Below are positions 1 to 12,981 of a stretch of 64,000 bases of DNA, piece after piece. The translations under genes and the position numbers were made by a program. Position 1 is the first letter of the stretch, and every line of letters begins with the position of its first letter. Source of the stretch: Hoplostethus atlanticus. Its lineage: Eukaryota > Chordata > Actinopteri > Trachichthyiformes > Trachichthyidae. The notes under the pieces are model-generated. The model worked only from the letters and a program-made list of their open reading frames with translations, was not told the DNA's origin and ran no database searches. The stretch is from the NCBI GenBank assembly GCA_034670405.1, contig JAXDDX010000001.1, forward strand, positions 14,208,501 through 14,272,500, read 5' to 3'.

Positions 1-3000
1 ATTACACTATATTATACCATAACGGCTTCAAATTTCCAATTTTGAACTGAATTTCGTTAAATGCAATTCAAAGGTTTCTGTAATGATCGTATGAATTATT
101 ATCGACCTCTGCGCCTCGCACTGCCGTCCAAACAGGAAACCCACACACAGGGAGATGAAACATGAGAGCAGCAGTAACCTCATTACTCTTACTGCGTTAG
201 AAAGGGATCCCAGCGTTTAGCACTGTCTGGGCCCGTGATTTCATTACTGATGCTTGATTCAATACTAACAACTCAGATGACTTCAGGTCAATCACTCACT
301 GACAGTGCTGCAGGCAACACCATCAATCACCTACAAATAACCTTCATCTCATCTCCTCTCTATGCTCCGGCTCAACCTGTCCTGCTCACTTTGCGTCAGT
401 GTAATGGCGCACTCTCCGAGTCCTTTTTCCCCTTTTGAACTGACGCATACCACGGGCTGCAGCCGAACGCATCGCCGCCAAGTGCACAGCTGTGAAAACA
501 CTCATTTCACATCTATTTCCCAATTTTACAGGCTTACAATCATTTTTATTTTTGGAGCCTTTTATCTGTGTGTGTGCACACAAGAATGTGTGTGCGCACG
601 TGTGAGTGTGAGCGTGTGCCTTCATATGTACAGTAACTGTATGTGTTTGTGGGGCCAGTGGCCCTGCCGTGAAAGAGGGCCGTCAGATGGACGAGATGAG
701 GCTTCTCTTCTGCGAACCCAAGCTCAGAGCGAACCTGTCACACAGAAAGAGTGCTGTTCACTGTTCCACTTACACACAGCAGAGGAAGGTCAAGGAGATT
801 ACAGGAAAAAGATTAAAAGCTGAAGGGGAGGCTGGGTAAAATGGCTTAATATAACCGCAGTCAGTCCTGTCAAATAGCTCAAATTGAAAGTCAATAGCCT
901 TAATTGTAACTTCAATAAAATCAAGGTCCATTAGGATATTGACCACCAAGAAAATTAGATTAATGCGACATAAACTTCACCGGCGTCATGTGATGAGTTC
1001 ATATTGACATTTCATGGGACGTGTGTGTGTGTGTGTGTGTGAGCGCGCACATGCATAATGTTTGCACATGTCTGCATATATAGTAAGTTTTCAAATTTTT
1101 CCACACCTGTTTGCCCTCAGCTTGCCTTAAAACATTAAAGGAACGATTTAAAAGAGCAAAATTTCTTCCTCGGCCGGTAAGTTAGGACGCCAACCCACAT
1201 CCCGGCTCCCAGCAGGACACGCCGTTGTAACTGAGGTAATGACCTTGAACTTCACAGCCTGTAACAGTGCTCCAAGGTCATTGGCGCAGATGACTGGGCC
1301 ATTACTACCACTTAACTAGGAGAAGAAAGTGGAACCAAACTCAGTTCAAAGTGGTGGATGTGAGCGGGTTGTAAACTGAAGTATTCCCCCGTACAGGACG
1401 GGAATACAAATAATGTTTTTTTTTAGTTTGACTGTGCATGACAATGTCGGTGTTCTTCATGCTTCTGATCTCTAAGGAAGTAAGTTGACAATAGGACTGC
1501 AAAGGCGGGGGCAGATGAGAGGGAGCAGTAAAAGCACAGAGGAAGAGAGGAGGTGGAGGAAGAAGGATATGTGAAAACGGGAAGGCACACACAGTGCATT
1601 CGAACTAATGAAACTCAAACTAACTAGGAACGCAGTGCGAGGGGTGAAGGGCACGTTCAAGGCCTCTGGCACTGCAGGCAGCTCATCTGTCGTCCTCAGA
1701 GATAAGAGGAGGAATCAAGGAGGATGGGTCCAGGATGTGAAGTAGACTGCATCTGTCTGTCTGGAGGCTGGAGCGTTCAAGATTCAATCTTCTGAATAAC
1801 TTTGTTGAATGGCATGAGAAGCAATAAGGCAGCTTCTTATGTGAAAGTATTTTTATCTTTTCTGAATTCTAATGGTATTAGAGGCAAGACAACCAGACAT
1901 GTTATGTATGTGGCAAGCAAAGTTAAACTCTCCCCATTCTTAAACGACAATGTATTGTACCTATGCAACAAAATGAGCTCTAGTTTTCAGGACATCTGGG
2001 ATGAAAAATTCCTTTTTATCTGAATCGTCTATGGCTTAAACCATATGCTACTTATTCCCAAACAAAGATATATTTAGCCTATTTCCAGGAGTAGTTTTTT
2101 TTCAATGTTGCTGCACAATCTGCCTCAGTGTCTCATAAACCCAAGAGAAAAATTCCAACATCAACATCAGACCACTTACATTTATCCTTATTCAATGCTG
2201 CTGCTGTTTTTGTTTTTTTGCGGATATTTGCAACTTAAATCCAGAATGGAAAAAAAAAGCATGCCATTTGTCAAAGTAATTGTGCTCAGCACAGAATCTA
2301 AAGCACATTCCCAGAATACTATTTTTGGTTGCGATTTGGATGCGGGCTGTCACAGAAAGTCACGTTTGCACCAGAGTCTGCGGGGATTTTTTTTAAACTT
2401 CGTCATGCAGCTAATTACAGTCATCGTTATGCTGTCTATAAGGAACAGATGGACAATGGGGTTTGATGGCCGTACTTGGTGATGTGTCGCTTTGCCAGCA
2501 AAAGCTTTGTTCAGGGAACGTGTCCCAGAAGTCAGAAATGATGAGGCGTTAGCAGCGTTTTAAAAACAGGAGGGTGGTGGACGGGATCGTAAACTGGGTT
2601 TGGCCTGAAGACAGCAGCACAGCACTGTGGAGCGATGACAGATGGTCTGTGAAGAAGCTGGGGTGTCTGCAGTACCAGGCTGTGAAGTGCCAACTGACCC
2701 AGGGTGTATAAATGCTGCATATCTCCTCGCTCCAGGAGAGAATGTGCTGACATGTAGATATGCAGTTTATACAGTAGAGCCAAGACTGTTTCATCCTTGT
2801 GTGTACAGAAAGATTTGGTTTATTTTTTATATGGAATGTTACATCTTGTAGCAATTTCCTGTAGCCACAATTTATCTACACAATTATGTTAACTATAGAT
2901 GCTGATATCACATATTCACATATCATCATTAGCAATAACAGAAGAAAGGCCCACTAAACCTGCATGCTTAGTTTGTTCATTACTGAGGCAGGCTCTGTCC

Positions 3001-3095
3001 TAGATTAAAGTTATTCTGTTAAATGCTGCCATCTAGTGGATATATAGGGCTACTACAAATATGATTACACATTTTGATTTGAAGTGAGAAGGGAG
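1..3095. other. Intergenic DNA without a recognised gene
   Basis: No exon-like reading frame flanked by splice sites and no recognisable protein was found on either strand. The stretch holds short GT-rich tracts (about 555-625 and 1021-1041) and AT-rich unique sequence. The reading frames of 60-125 codons here have no family resemblance and arise by chance or from the GT tracts. Confidence 0.6.
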
Positions 3096-4395
3096 CAGGG
3101 GTGTAAAAAGTACCCAGAGATTATACTTAAGTTAAAGTATGGGTACTGGTTCAAAATCTTACTCAATTACAAGTTGAAGTATCTAGCTAAAAATACACTT
3201 GAGTAAAAGTCAAAAAGTTTCTACTTTTAAATGTACTCAAGTATTAAAGTATTAAAATGTTTTAGAATTGTCTATCCATTGAAATAATAAAAAAGCATAG
3301 GGGACATTTTTTGCATTAAAATTACTTCACTAAATTCACCAAAGCCAATTGTAACTAATTGTGACATCACAAAAGCCAAACGTAACACACAAAAGCCAAT
3401 TGTGATATCACAAAGGCCAATTGTGACATCACAAAAGCCAATTGTGACACCACAAAAGCCAATTGTGACATCACAAAGGCCAATTGTGACATCACAAAAG
3501 CCAAACGTAACACCAAAAAAGCCAATTGTGACATCACAAAAGCCAAACGTAACACCACAAAAGCCAATTGTGACATCATAAAAGCTAATCGTGACATCAC
3601 GAAAGCCAATCGTGACATGACTAAAGTCAATGGTAACACCACAAAAGCCAATCGTTACATGACTAAAGCCAATTGCGACATCACTAAAGCCAATTTTGAC
3701 ATCAAAAAAGCCAATCGTAACATCACTAAAGACAATTGTGATACCACGAAAGCCAATTCAATATCGCACATCCTCAGTTTCTTGTCAAAGAGTTGAAAAG
3801 GATTTTTAAATTGGCACTATGGTTACTGTCCACTGGAAGCTTGTTAGCATTTTGTATCAATGCAAGTGGAAACAAATGGGTTAAGCTAGCCAGTATTTAC
3901 CAAACCAGATACTGGCTAGCTAACCCCATCGGCCATGGGTGCCGATCGTTTCGTCCTCATTCCTCATAACTTTAGAGGCCATCTTCTGTAGCTTCGCTGA
4001 CTGTCATATTCTGATAGCAGGTTTCATCAAAGAGCCTCGCTTTCTGGTCTTGCACAAGGACCAATAAGCATGGGTATTTGTGGGTTAATTTTCCATTGAT
4101 AGGGATCTTATTGGTTTTAAATAAAGTACGGCCGTGGGGTTATTAGTTCAGCCAATGAAAAAAAGAATACTAATTTAAAGTTTCTAAAGTTTGTTGGACC
4201 TGCGAGACTTACTTGTACTTGGTAGGTCTGAATTTTAAATGTAAGGAGTAAAAAGTATCTCTTTTTTCTCGAAAATGTAATTGAGTAAGAGTACAAGTAT
4301 ACAAATTGAATAATACTCGAGTGAAGTACAAATCCCCCGAAATCGTACTTAAGTATAGTAACAAAGTACAATTACTCAAGTACTTTACACCCCTG
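3096..4395. mobile_element. Non-autonomous hAT element with Tol2-like ends
   Basis: The left end reads CAGGGGTGTAAAAAGTAC and the right end, on the opposite strand, reads CAGGGGTGTAAAGTAC. These are terminal inverted repeats close to the CAGAGGTGTAAA ends of the hAT transposon Tol2. The element is flanked by an exact 8-bp direct repeat GAAGGGAG (3088-3095 and 4396-4403), the target-site duplication size of the hAT superfamily. The subterminal regions are rich in AAGTA/TACTT motifs, as in Tol2-like elements. No transposase reading frame is present in the 1300 bp, so it is a deletion derivative that would have been moved by another element's transposase. The intact duplication and ends suggest a fairly recent insertion. 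It carries a large internal tandem array, annotated separately. Confidence 0.88.
3337..3759. repeat. 21-bp minisatellite inside the hAT element
   Basis: About 20 imperfect tandem copies of a 21-bp unit (typical copy CACAAAAGCCAATTGTGACAT). The unit contains the near-palindrome TTGTGA-CA-TCACAA. Because 21 is a multiple of three, the array gives a spurious open frame on the minus strand (3367-3651) with a repeating seven-residue pattern. Copies diverge more toward the right edge (GTAACATCACTAAAG variants), as expected when the array expands at one side. It is not CRISPR: there are no unique spacers and no cas genes. Confidence 0.9.
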
Positions 4396-4403
4396 GAAGG
4401 GAG

Positions 4404-5086
4404 TTTCCTTTTATTCCACATGCTTTCCCAGTAAGGAACTTGGCACTGAGAGCATGAATGGCAGTGTTTTATGGCATGGCTTGGTGGCTTATAGTGACGA
4501 GGTGATCATTTCTCATTGGATCATGGTCTAAGGCAAATACCACTTAACCACGGTGTCCTGGGTTTGAATCCGGCCCAGGTCCTATGTCACATGTCATCCC
4601 TCCCCTCTCACTCTCACACTGCTGACTGTCAAATAAAGGCAAAATCCCCCAAAAAATAATCTTAAAACTCTCAATATTGTTTCCCAGTGAAATGAAATAT
4701 TTGTGTAACTGTCCTGGCGTAAATATAGGAAAGAGAAGAATACCCACACACCAGCATAATGCTTCCTTTCAATGCAGTTTGTCTGTGTGTGCGTATGTGT
4801 GTGCATGTGTGCAATACTATTTTAAAATAAAAATAAAAATAAAAAACAAAAATAAACTAATGATAGTGATTTTGCTATTTGGCCAGGCTATGCTCCTCAA
4901 GCAAGGTGCTTCAAAGCCTGGGGTCACTGCCTGACCTCAGCTTGTGCTTTGGCTCATGAGGAGTCAAAACATCTGCAAAGTGCCTTGAAAGTAATCAGTA
5001 AAATTACTAACAGGCATTCATGACAAAACTAATTTCTTCCTCCCAGACATTAAACCCTCTGCTTTCCAAATAATGTTACATCATAT
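4404..5086. repeat. Intergenic stretch with a tRNA-derived SINE-like repeat (about 4470-4660)
   Basis: Around 4555-4575 the text GGTTTGAATCC resembles an RNA polymerase III B box. It is followed by a C/T-rich body ending AATAAAGGCAAAA and a poly-A run near 4650, the arrangement of a fish SINE copy on the plus strand. An A-rich tract (4824-4858) follows. The family name was not established, and the 5' limit is uncertain. Confidence 0.5.
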
Positions 5087-5530
5087 GCACGGTGGCGCAG
5101 TGTTTGCACTGCTGCCTCACAGCAAGAAGGTCCTGGGTTCGATTCCCGCCTGGGGCACTGTTGACTCTGGGGTGCCCAGGTGGGTTATCTCCCGGGCCTT
5201 TCTGTGTGGAGTTTGCATGTTCTTCCCGTGCTCACATGGGTCTCCTCCTATAAAGAACCCCATCTAAAAACATGTAACATCCTGTCCTGTCCCTGACCAA
5301 GATGAGGACGTACACCTGGAATTGGTCCCCGGGCTCTGGTATTGGAGGCTGCCCACTGCTCCCTGGCTGTCCCTGGAGGAAGGTTGGTGGGGATGGGGAA
5401 ATGCAGAGACCTCATTCAATTTGGACACCCTACCCTGCGTGTGTGTGTTGTGTTCGGCGGCCACTTCCCCCCTTGCATGTGTTGTGTGTGTTGGTGCATG
5501 TGAGCACCCCGAATTGCAAATAAAGTTATC
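5087..5530 (+). repeat. tRNA-derived SINE copy, fish type
   Basis: The head GCACGGTGGCGCAGTG and the later GGTTCGATTCCC correspond to pol III A- and B-box regions. The body (…GTGTGGAGTTTGCATGTTC…) and the downstream CTGCCCACTGCTCC block are those of a very common teleost interspersed repeat. The copy ends near AATAAAGTTATCTTC. Several indels mark it as an old copy. Confidence 0.7.
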
Positions 5531-7285
5531 TTCTTAATCAAGAGTTAGATATTAACTTAACTATATATTAACTATAATGAACTTTTATATATTAACCATC
5601 AACTTTTCTTGTATTATTTTCTTTCTATGTATTGTTCTCTTTGTCTCCCAACAGTCCTTAGATGCTGAATTTGTTTTATTAAACAAACTGTGATATGTTA
5701 CTATGTCGTGCATTAGGATCTAAACAGTTAGTAGTTTTAGTTTTAATTAGTTTTCAACTGATGCTTGTGACATATCACCATCTGTGTGGTTTCTACAGTA
5801 AGTTGTACTGTACATAATTGTTACACTAAAGTCAAACAGAATGTTTTTTAAGCTTTGTGTCCTTGTTGTGTCCTTCCATGTCTGTCATTACACTTGTTGA
5901 GCTCTGGGCAGAGCAACAGGCACACACCTGTTGTCTGAGGTCAGCCAGACACAGGTGTGCTCAATCTGCCTTCGAGCCTAAGCTCTCTTATAACTAGGAG
6001 GAGAAACTATTGTTCTGTTTGCTCTGCCACCCACCAGACTGGCCTTCCCTTTTTGCCCACTAAGTGCGTTCAAAAACCCAGCACTTAATGACCAAAAGGG
6101 AATGTCCAAAATAAATCTACCTTTGTGGGATCCGTCGTCTCCTCTCCCTAATTCCAGTGCCTCATATCCAACCCTGAATGTCCCTAGGCTCCAGCCCTCT
6201 CCAATTAGGTCACACCTAAAACAGCCCTGTTAGTCTATGTAACCTCCCTCTTTCACATTATGAACATTATGTTAGGATGAAAGTCATCACAGAATAAACC
6301 ACAATTTCATTTCAGTGTGTTGGTAGTTTCTCTTCTTCCTCGTTGTCTGGAACTTTATATCCAGCGCCTGGTCAAGACTGGGTTTAAAGGTTTAAATATT
6401 TAACAATTTCCTTAGCAAGCAATGTCTGAAATATGAAAACAGTGAGGCATTTTATTCATATTCAAGCTGTATTCATGTCAGAAATGAAATGTCTGAAATG
6501 TCATCCAGACATTTCAGGGATTTCCCTTTGAATATTGTATCTGACGTTAAAGGCTTCCTGACATTTTTGATTGAAAACGGCATCCAGATTCGTTTGCACG
6601 GACAGCAATCTTCAGGCACATCTGTAAGCCTACTAAAGCTTTGTGCTGGATGTGCCAGTCAGAACCATGTGGACGCTTTTTCCGGTTCTGTTGCGTGTCA
6701 AGTCCACAGGCATGTTTTTTCACAGGCAGTTTTTACCATCTTGAGCATTGCCAGGTTGCAAGGAATTTTAACCACTCACGTACAATAGACATTTCATTAC
6801 ACATCAAGCCTCCACAATTAGGAGTACTGACCTAATGATCACTGACCAGGGATATTGTCTATTTTCTGTAACATAATCTAAAGGGTAAAACTGATCCAGG
6901 CTCAGCGCTCTATCCACCTTTTGAGATGCCCATTAAGTATACCAACCCAATAAAGGAAATTAATCGGGGGGCAGCCTAGAATAACATTTTCTTTCAATTT
7001 GGCCATTAAAGTAATAATGTGTTTGTCTAACTTCTTGTGTTCTGGTTCTTGGAGGTTCCACAGAGGCCACGGTCTTTCTTTTTGCCAACTTAAGCACAGC
7101 CTCTGTCTGCATTCCTCTACAGCAGCATGACTGCCACATCTTATTCTGAGAAGCAATGACACACACATCCAGAGATAAAGAAATGTAACTGTATGCACTG
7201 GTCCAGTTTTCTATTCAATTTACATCCAATGGAATAAAGTTCAAATAATGTTAAAACAAATGGAATAAATAAATGTTGTTTTATG
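5531..7285. other. Intergenic DNA, nothing recognised
   Basis: AT-rich sequence without splice-flanked coding frames or a clear repeat family. Frames at 6489-6788 (+) and 6902-7198 (-) have no recognisable domain. Confidence 0.55.
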
Positions 7286-7415
7286 TGGTTGCATTACATT
7301 ACATTACATTACAGTCATTTAGCAGACGCTTTTATCCAAAGCGACTTACAATAAGTGCATTCAACATAGGTAGGCAAGAAAACTACTAGTCACCAGAAAT
7401 CGTAAGTGCATTTCC
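7286..7415 (+). repeat. Teleost interspersed repeat (ACATT runs plus conserved core)
   Basis: An (ACATT)n run is followed by the block CATTTAGCAGACGCTTTTAT, CCAAAGCGACTTACAATAAG and TGCATTC, a core found in great numbers in teleost genomes. Weaker relatives of the same core lie at about 42827-42865 (GATGCTCTTATCCAGAGTGA) and 47355-47390 (GTGCTCTTATCCAAAGC). Confidence 0.6.
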
Positions 7416-8439
7416 TTCCTAAACAAGCAACTAAGAGCATAACTAGTGTTAAGGTAAGAGTGCAATAAGTTAGCAACCTACTTTATCTTAAACATTGCAC
7501 TGCTGGTAACTTTCCTTTGGCCTTTTGGAGAAGGTGGACTCTGCCAACCAGCGAACAGAGCCGGTCTTTGTGGGTTCTGCGTATGATTCCTGTGCAGAGC
7601 TTTGGCTTTGTGCATTACACAATTAGAAAAAAATCACGTATCAGGTTTTGTGTTTGTAGTGTGAACTTTCCACATTCGGCCTCCTGAGGAACACAAACTG
7701 AGCTGGCACCGGCACACACACTCCAACCCTCTGAGGGATACTGCTGTTGGTACAACCAGAACTAACTTTGACCATATATATACAAACACAGGTCTCAGAG
7801 GACCTGAGGCCTTTCACCCCTTCAATTCTTGAACCCGCAAACTCCAGCCAGGATAAACCAGAATGTACTTTGTCCTCAAAGCATTTTTGAAAGGAAGCGA
7901 AAGCGCATGTTGGGTATAGGCACAAGATGTTTTTACATGAAACACTGCTGCATGGCAAACATACTGTAAATGCCTGACAGAGTCTGAGGTAGTGTACATG
8001 GTTACATAGTTTACTGGTTGCAAGTGAATAACCAGTCAAACCAGTCAACTCTTGAGTAGAACAAAAATAGTGATGGCTTTGACATTTTAAGGCAGTTAGG
8101 TTACTCTAGAATGAGATGTTTACTAATTGAGATATATATATATAATATATAATTTAAGACAGGAGTGCATTCACACCATTAATGGATTATTTGTCTGTAT
8201 ATAATTGTAGTTGTGTATAGTGAAGTAGGATGAAGAGGGAAGGAAAGACAATGGGGTGAAGAGAACATTAGAGAAAATGGCAGCAGTCTTGCTACTGAAG
8301 ATGATGATGGTCATGATGATGAAGTGTCAGTAATATACACCTGTAAACGTGGTTAGCAAAATGATTTAAAGAAAATGAGTCTCTGAACCTGATGAAATCC
8401 AGCTGGAAGCATTAAAAGGCTGAGAGTCAGCTTTGGAGA

Positions 8440-8442
<3 letters not shown>

Positions 8443-8485
<43 letters not shown>

Positions 8486-8542
8486 AAGAGAGAGAGGGGG
8501 GGGAGAGGGAGGAAGAGAGAGAGAGAGCGAGGGGGGGAGAGA
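8443..8542. repeat. (GA)n microsatellite
   Basis: A pure (GA)n run to about 8484, then an interrupted purine tract to about 8542. It lies about 240-340 bp upstream of the fam180a start codon, so it sits in the presumed promoter or 5' leader. Confidence 0.9.
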
Positions 8543-8778
8543 GATCAGATGAGGGAGCAGTAGGGAGGGAGAGAGACAGAAAGCAGACCTGAGGAGAGAA
8601 TGAGGAACATGACAGAGGTATACAGAGCGACAGTATAGGAGGCAGATTCCAAGTAGAGGGAGGAAATAACAGATGGGTTCCCTGAATGCTGTTTGACAGT
8701 GACACAACACAGTGGAGCGTCGAGGCGGAGGGCTCTCTGTCCAGACTCCGTTAACACTCACAGAGTCACCGGGCCACC

Positions 8779-11700
8779 ATGCTGCCCTGGAGGCTGATCG
8801 CTGTCGGCCTGATCTACTGCTGCATCAACACGGGCGCCACACAGCGTCACACCAAAGGTAAGGTTGAACTGAACCACAATAAACATCTTGAAAAATAGAA
8901 TGGGCATGTTGAGAAATGGTAAGCAAAATAAAGATAGAGACAGGGAGGGAGGTTTTAATTCCCTGCCTAGAGCATAAAAATGATTTAGAAGGAAAATGTT
9001 GTAATACCACATCTGTTCTTCATGAGGATGTTGAATTAATAATCGCCCAATAATGATAGCAGGAATTACAGTTATGATTTCATGGTTCTGGGCCACAGCA
9101 GAATCTATGGCTACATACAGTGTTTAAGCTTAAATAATTCATTCTGTATTGGTACACATTGTATTATACTGACTTTACACTCCCACTGCCCAGTCTCAAC
9201 TTCCTTGAGAGCGGTGATCAAATGAGACTTGGTCATACGCTGGACTGTCATGCTATCAGTCACTTGTTGGTCCAGCTGCAATATTAAAACCAAATGTGCA
9301 AAGTAGGAGTATATTTCTCCAAGTGGGATGAATTACCTTATCATGACCCTATCAGCAGAATGTGTCCATCTGAAAAATGTTCTTGTAATCTGTCAGAACT
9401 ACTCCACGCTGGACTGTGTTGAGGAGCGACAAGGATGTGCTTTTTTTACAGTTTTATTTAACTGTAACTGTATGTAACCAGGCAGGTTGTCTGAGAGTTG
9501 TATGAATTAGTTTGGTTAGCTATGTGTGTTTGTTTTTGCCACCGAATCCTGTGTCACAGGGAAATCAATCAATGAGCAACCACACTTCTATCACACGATC
9601 TAACCTCTATCTAACCACTGTCTAATCACTATGGCGCGTCCACAGCGGTAGTCCACAGCAGCCAGTACTGTATGTCAGTCTAGCTAGTACGGTATGTCAG
9701 ATCTCTGACCCTTTATGTTTGTTTAGGATCAAAGAGAGGAGTGATGATGTGATTTTTTTGTCCTGCAAATTTGGTTCCTCTGCAGCCCAAATGTCCAATA
9801 GGAGAGGAAGAGAGTTGTCCTCCCCCCCCACCCCTCTCTCTCTCTCTCTCTCTCTAACCCTTCTTCTTCTTCTTCGTCTTCTTCTTCATAACAACATTAA
9901 GAGTACCAGAACACTTTCATATATGATAGAATAGAATAGAATAGAATAGAATAGAATAGAATAGAATAGTCGTTTATAGGTGTTGCTCCGCTCCTGATTA
10001 ATCGGGCCGTTACCCTGTACAGACTTGTATGTTAAATAAGTTACAGTTCAATTTCATTCTCAGCTAGCTGCCAGATTCAGATGTCACCCACACCTGTTTC
10101 CAATAGGAAACCAGTAAATCCAACCCGATGATCCGATAGAGGAAATTGACAATCCCAAAGAGAATGAAAAGCATACCGCTGAGATATTCAAAACTGCTCG
10201 GCCAGGGAACTGCACTAGGAAGATTCATATGTATGTTATCAGCCTTAATCACAAAGCGGGGCTGCAATAGAGATGAGTGTCCCATCCCCCATAATTAAGA
10301 GCCCATAGATTTTCTCTATTTGCCCAAAAGAAATTCTGGTGGCGGGTACGTACACTTCTCTGCCCACAGGAAGTGACAAATCAAAACTTTGGAGCAAAAT
10401 ACAAAACCGTCTCCTGAACAGCAGCTAGCGAGCAATCTGTTGAGAGAAAGCTAGACGCGTCAGTATTAGATGGTTTGCCTCTCTCATCCCTTTGGTATCC
10501 CTTTGGTATAAAGTGTTCACAGACTGGCCCAGTTGGTAAACACGAGCATGCTGTATGCAATTTACTGACGTTTTTTTGGAGGGCAAAGCTAAAGTGATGG
10601 AAAGGTTTGTTGGCGTTGGCCAAAGGTTGAAAGAAGTCTTTCATCAGTCGTCGATTTAATTAATCCTGGAGATTTGGAGGATGCATCAAAAAGAGCGACC
10701 GATCCTGACAAACGTGTCCTACTCGTATTCATCTTAGATTAATGGAGGTCATTATTGCAACATTATGAAGAAATCCAGTCTATTAAAACATCATCATCAC
10801 ATTGTGCTTGTGGACCTGCTACAATCAAGTGGATGGTGGATGGTGTGGAGTGAAGAAGTAGGCGGTGCGTGGGCTGAGTAATGTTCACTGTCTGCTTTAT
10901 AAAGGACGTCTCTAGACTCTTCAACCCGTGTCTTATCTCTCTCTCTTTCTGTCTGGCGATGCTTTCTCTCTCTATTATTTCTATCTTTCTCTTTACAGCA
11001 CCTAATGGAATTATTGGTGTGCACAAATCTGGAAAATGTGCTCAGTGAAACATTTGATCAGCTGAATATAATTGATGTTTGACGTTTTTATAGATGCAGT
11101 GAATGTATTTGAGTCAGAACATCTTCTTCATTCCAGACTTTAGCAAAATAGTTCAAGTTGAATACCGTCGATTACAAAACATGATTCATTCTCGGCTCAC
11201 AAAAAGCACTAGATTCTACTTCTGTTGCTCATGTCAGAAGAAAAAATATACTCAATCATCTAAAATCATCATAGTGATTTTAGTCTTTACATGTATATGC
11301 CTACTATATTCTGTGTCTCTCGGTTAACTCAATGCTTGCCTTAGCGGGGAAATATTGACCAGACTTCATCATCTACGGGTTCCTACGGGTTAAATGGATG
11401 AGATGAGACGCAGAGCACCACAGTTCAGTTTAGTCACCGTCTGTACAGACATTCTACCTTCCAGCCTTTTAGTGTCTCTGTTTGTGCTTGTGTCTGTGTC
11501 TGTCTGTCTGGCTGTTCTCTTTCTTATTGCCCCTCCATCTGGTCAGCTTTTCAACTATCCAGCACTGTTACCTGAAGCATATCCCTCATACCATATGAAA
11601 CCTAAGTTTCACCAGCTCCAGATTTGACCCACATTAATAAAACCAGAACCTTGGCACTGTATTGAGAGAGGAGGAGCGCAGGGTATTGTAGTGGAGTTAC

Positions 11701-12981
11701 TGGACATTAAGTGAAAACAGTAGTCCATTGATATCTGGCATGGTCTGTGTCCTCTCTCACCCACCCCCACCCATCTTGTCCATCATCTTGTCCATGCAAT
11801 CTTGAAATGATTTGTCAGTAAAAATAGCTTTTGTGTGAGGGTGCAGGAAATAGGTCAATTCATGCACAGTAAGTAATACAATAAGTAATGTGAATGCAAA
11901 ATGGTTGAGGAAGGTTTTATATTATTATGATGTTTCCAAATAAGTAAAGTGAAAGGTTTTTGACAGACCAGTTTATTACATCACGTGTTGCGGTCAACAC
12001 CCTTGTCTGAACCGTGAGGTTAAACTATGATGTGAAAACAAGGCTGAGCCACTGAGTTGTATGTACTCAGCTGGAGCCTGTAGTCCATGTGTTGCTCCGC
12101 CTTTGATTCCTCCTCTGCCTTTGAAGCCTGGGGTTTCATCGTTATCCGTCAGGTCACAGATTGCATGTCCCACAGCCTGATGGGCCTGGGCCTCACATGT
12201 GCAAGAACACTAGTAAAAACCAACCGCTGTTATTTATGACACCTATCAAAGCATTGCAAGGATTAGAGTATGTTATCGGAGAATCCACATTAACAGCACA
12301 TAAATTAGATCCAAGACACCCTCTGGGTTCACAGCAGCGAATCGCCTGAAAAAAACATTTGGTGAAAGCTGCAAGGAAAAGTTTGGTCTTTGCTTTTCCA
12401 CTACCCTGCACTCCCTGTCTCTGTCTCTCTCTACCTTCATCTATTAGCCCTGTTTCCATCTGCAGCCAGAATAAAGAGAGGGACGGCATCAGTGGTGAAC
12501 CCTACCTTCCAGAACTCCTTAGATGATGTGAATCTACTTTTCGAGGTGAGACAAAAGTATAGGAAAATACAGAGCTTTTTCAAGTTTTTCAAATGTTACT
12601 CAGTGGGAACCAGTAATAACGACTTGCTCCCCCCCCCCCCACACCATATAGATCTTACTGTCAGGCCTACATTTTGGACACAGTGGACAGTTCTCAGTGA
12701 AAGACGCCGAGCTGGCCTCCCTACGAAAGACGAAAAGCCTGGAGGTCATTTGTGAGGACGTGGTGCCCAGGAAGCTGACAGACATACGCAGGCTGACCTT
12801 TGACATTTCAAATCGCATCGGTCACCTGCATCAGGAAGATTTTGAGCGTACTCTTTTGACCATGGTGTATACCACCCAGCAGATGGTCAATTCCACCACT
12901 GACCAGCAAAGAGATATTTGGGCAGAGTCCTTTGTTAGCTTATACAAAGCCATCAGGCAGGATCTGACTGGAACTGACTGA
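8779..12981 (+). CDS. fam180a: FAM180-family secreted protein (fam180a-like), 3 exons
   Basis: Exons are 8779-8857, 12466-12545 and 12652-12981, giving 162 residues; human FAM180A is 173. The start codon lies in a perfect GCCACCATG context. The first exon encodes a hydrophobic N-terminus (MLPWRLIAVGLIYCC) that looks like a signal peptide, so the product is probably secreted. Junction phases match (1, then 0) and all introns are GT-AG. The last exon carries the family core: VKDAELASLRK, then VVPRKLTDIRRL, EDFERTLLTMVYTT and DIWAESFVSLYKAIRQDL. These align collinearly with human FAM180A (…IKDEELASLRK…, …EDFERTVLTLAYTAY…, …DIWAQSLVSL…). The molecular function of FAM180 is unknown. FAM180A rather than FAM180B is inferred from resemblance and from the slc23a4 neighbour, since the human SLC23A4 pseudogene also lies at 7q33 near FAM180A. 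Candidate poly(A) signals AATAAA lie at 13159, 13171 and 13365. The gene converges on the transporter that follows. Confidence 0.85.
8858..12465. other. fam180a intron 1
   Basis: A 3.6-kb intron without any recognised exon. It contains an (ATAGA)n pentanucleotide run at 9925-9969 and a short CT tract near 9835-9856. Otherwise it looks like unique AT-rich DNA. Confidence 0.6.
9925..9969. repeat. (ATAGA)n pentanucleotide microsatellite
   Basis: About nine perfect copies of the 5-bp unit AGAAT/ATAGA in fam180a intron 1. Confidence 0.9.

Noticed and set aside
3337..3759. Regularly repeated 21-bp unit that could look like a CRISPR array or a repeat protein on the minus strand
   Set aside because: The units are contiguous with no unique spacers, and lie inside a hAT element. 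The open frame (3367-3651) exists only because the period is a multiple of three.
5130..5152. B-box-like GGTTCGATTCCC as a sign of a tRNA gene
   Set aside because: The surrounding sequence does not fold as a tRNA cloverleaf and continues into a typical SINE body.
8366..8761. Open minus-strand frames rich in Ser/Leu or Arg/Glu over dinucleotide tracts (also at 18652, 22217, 41007, 45111, 55108, 56602 and elsewhere)
   Set aside because: They are translations of (GA)n, (CT)n or (GT)n microsatellites with no splice context or family similarity.
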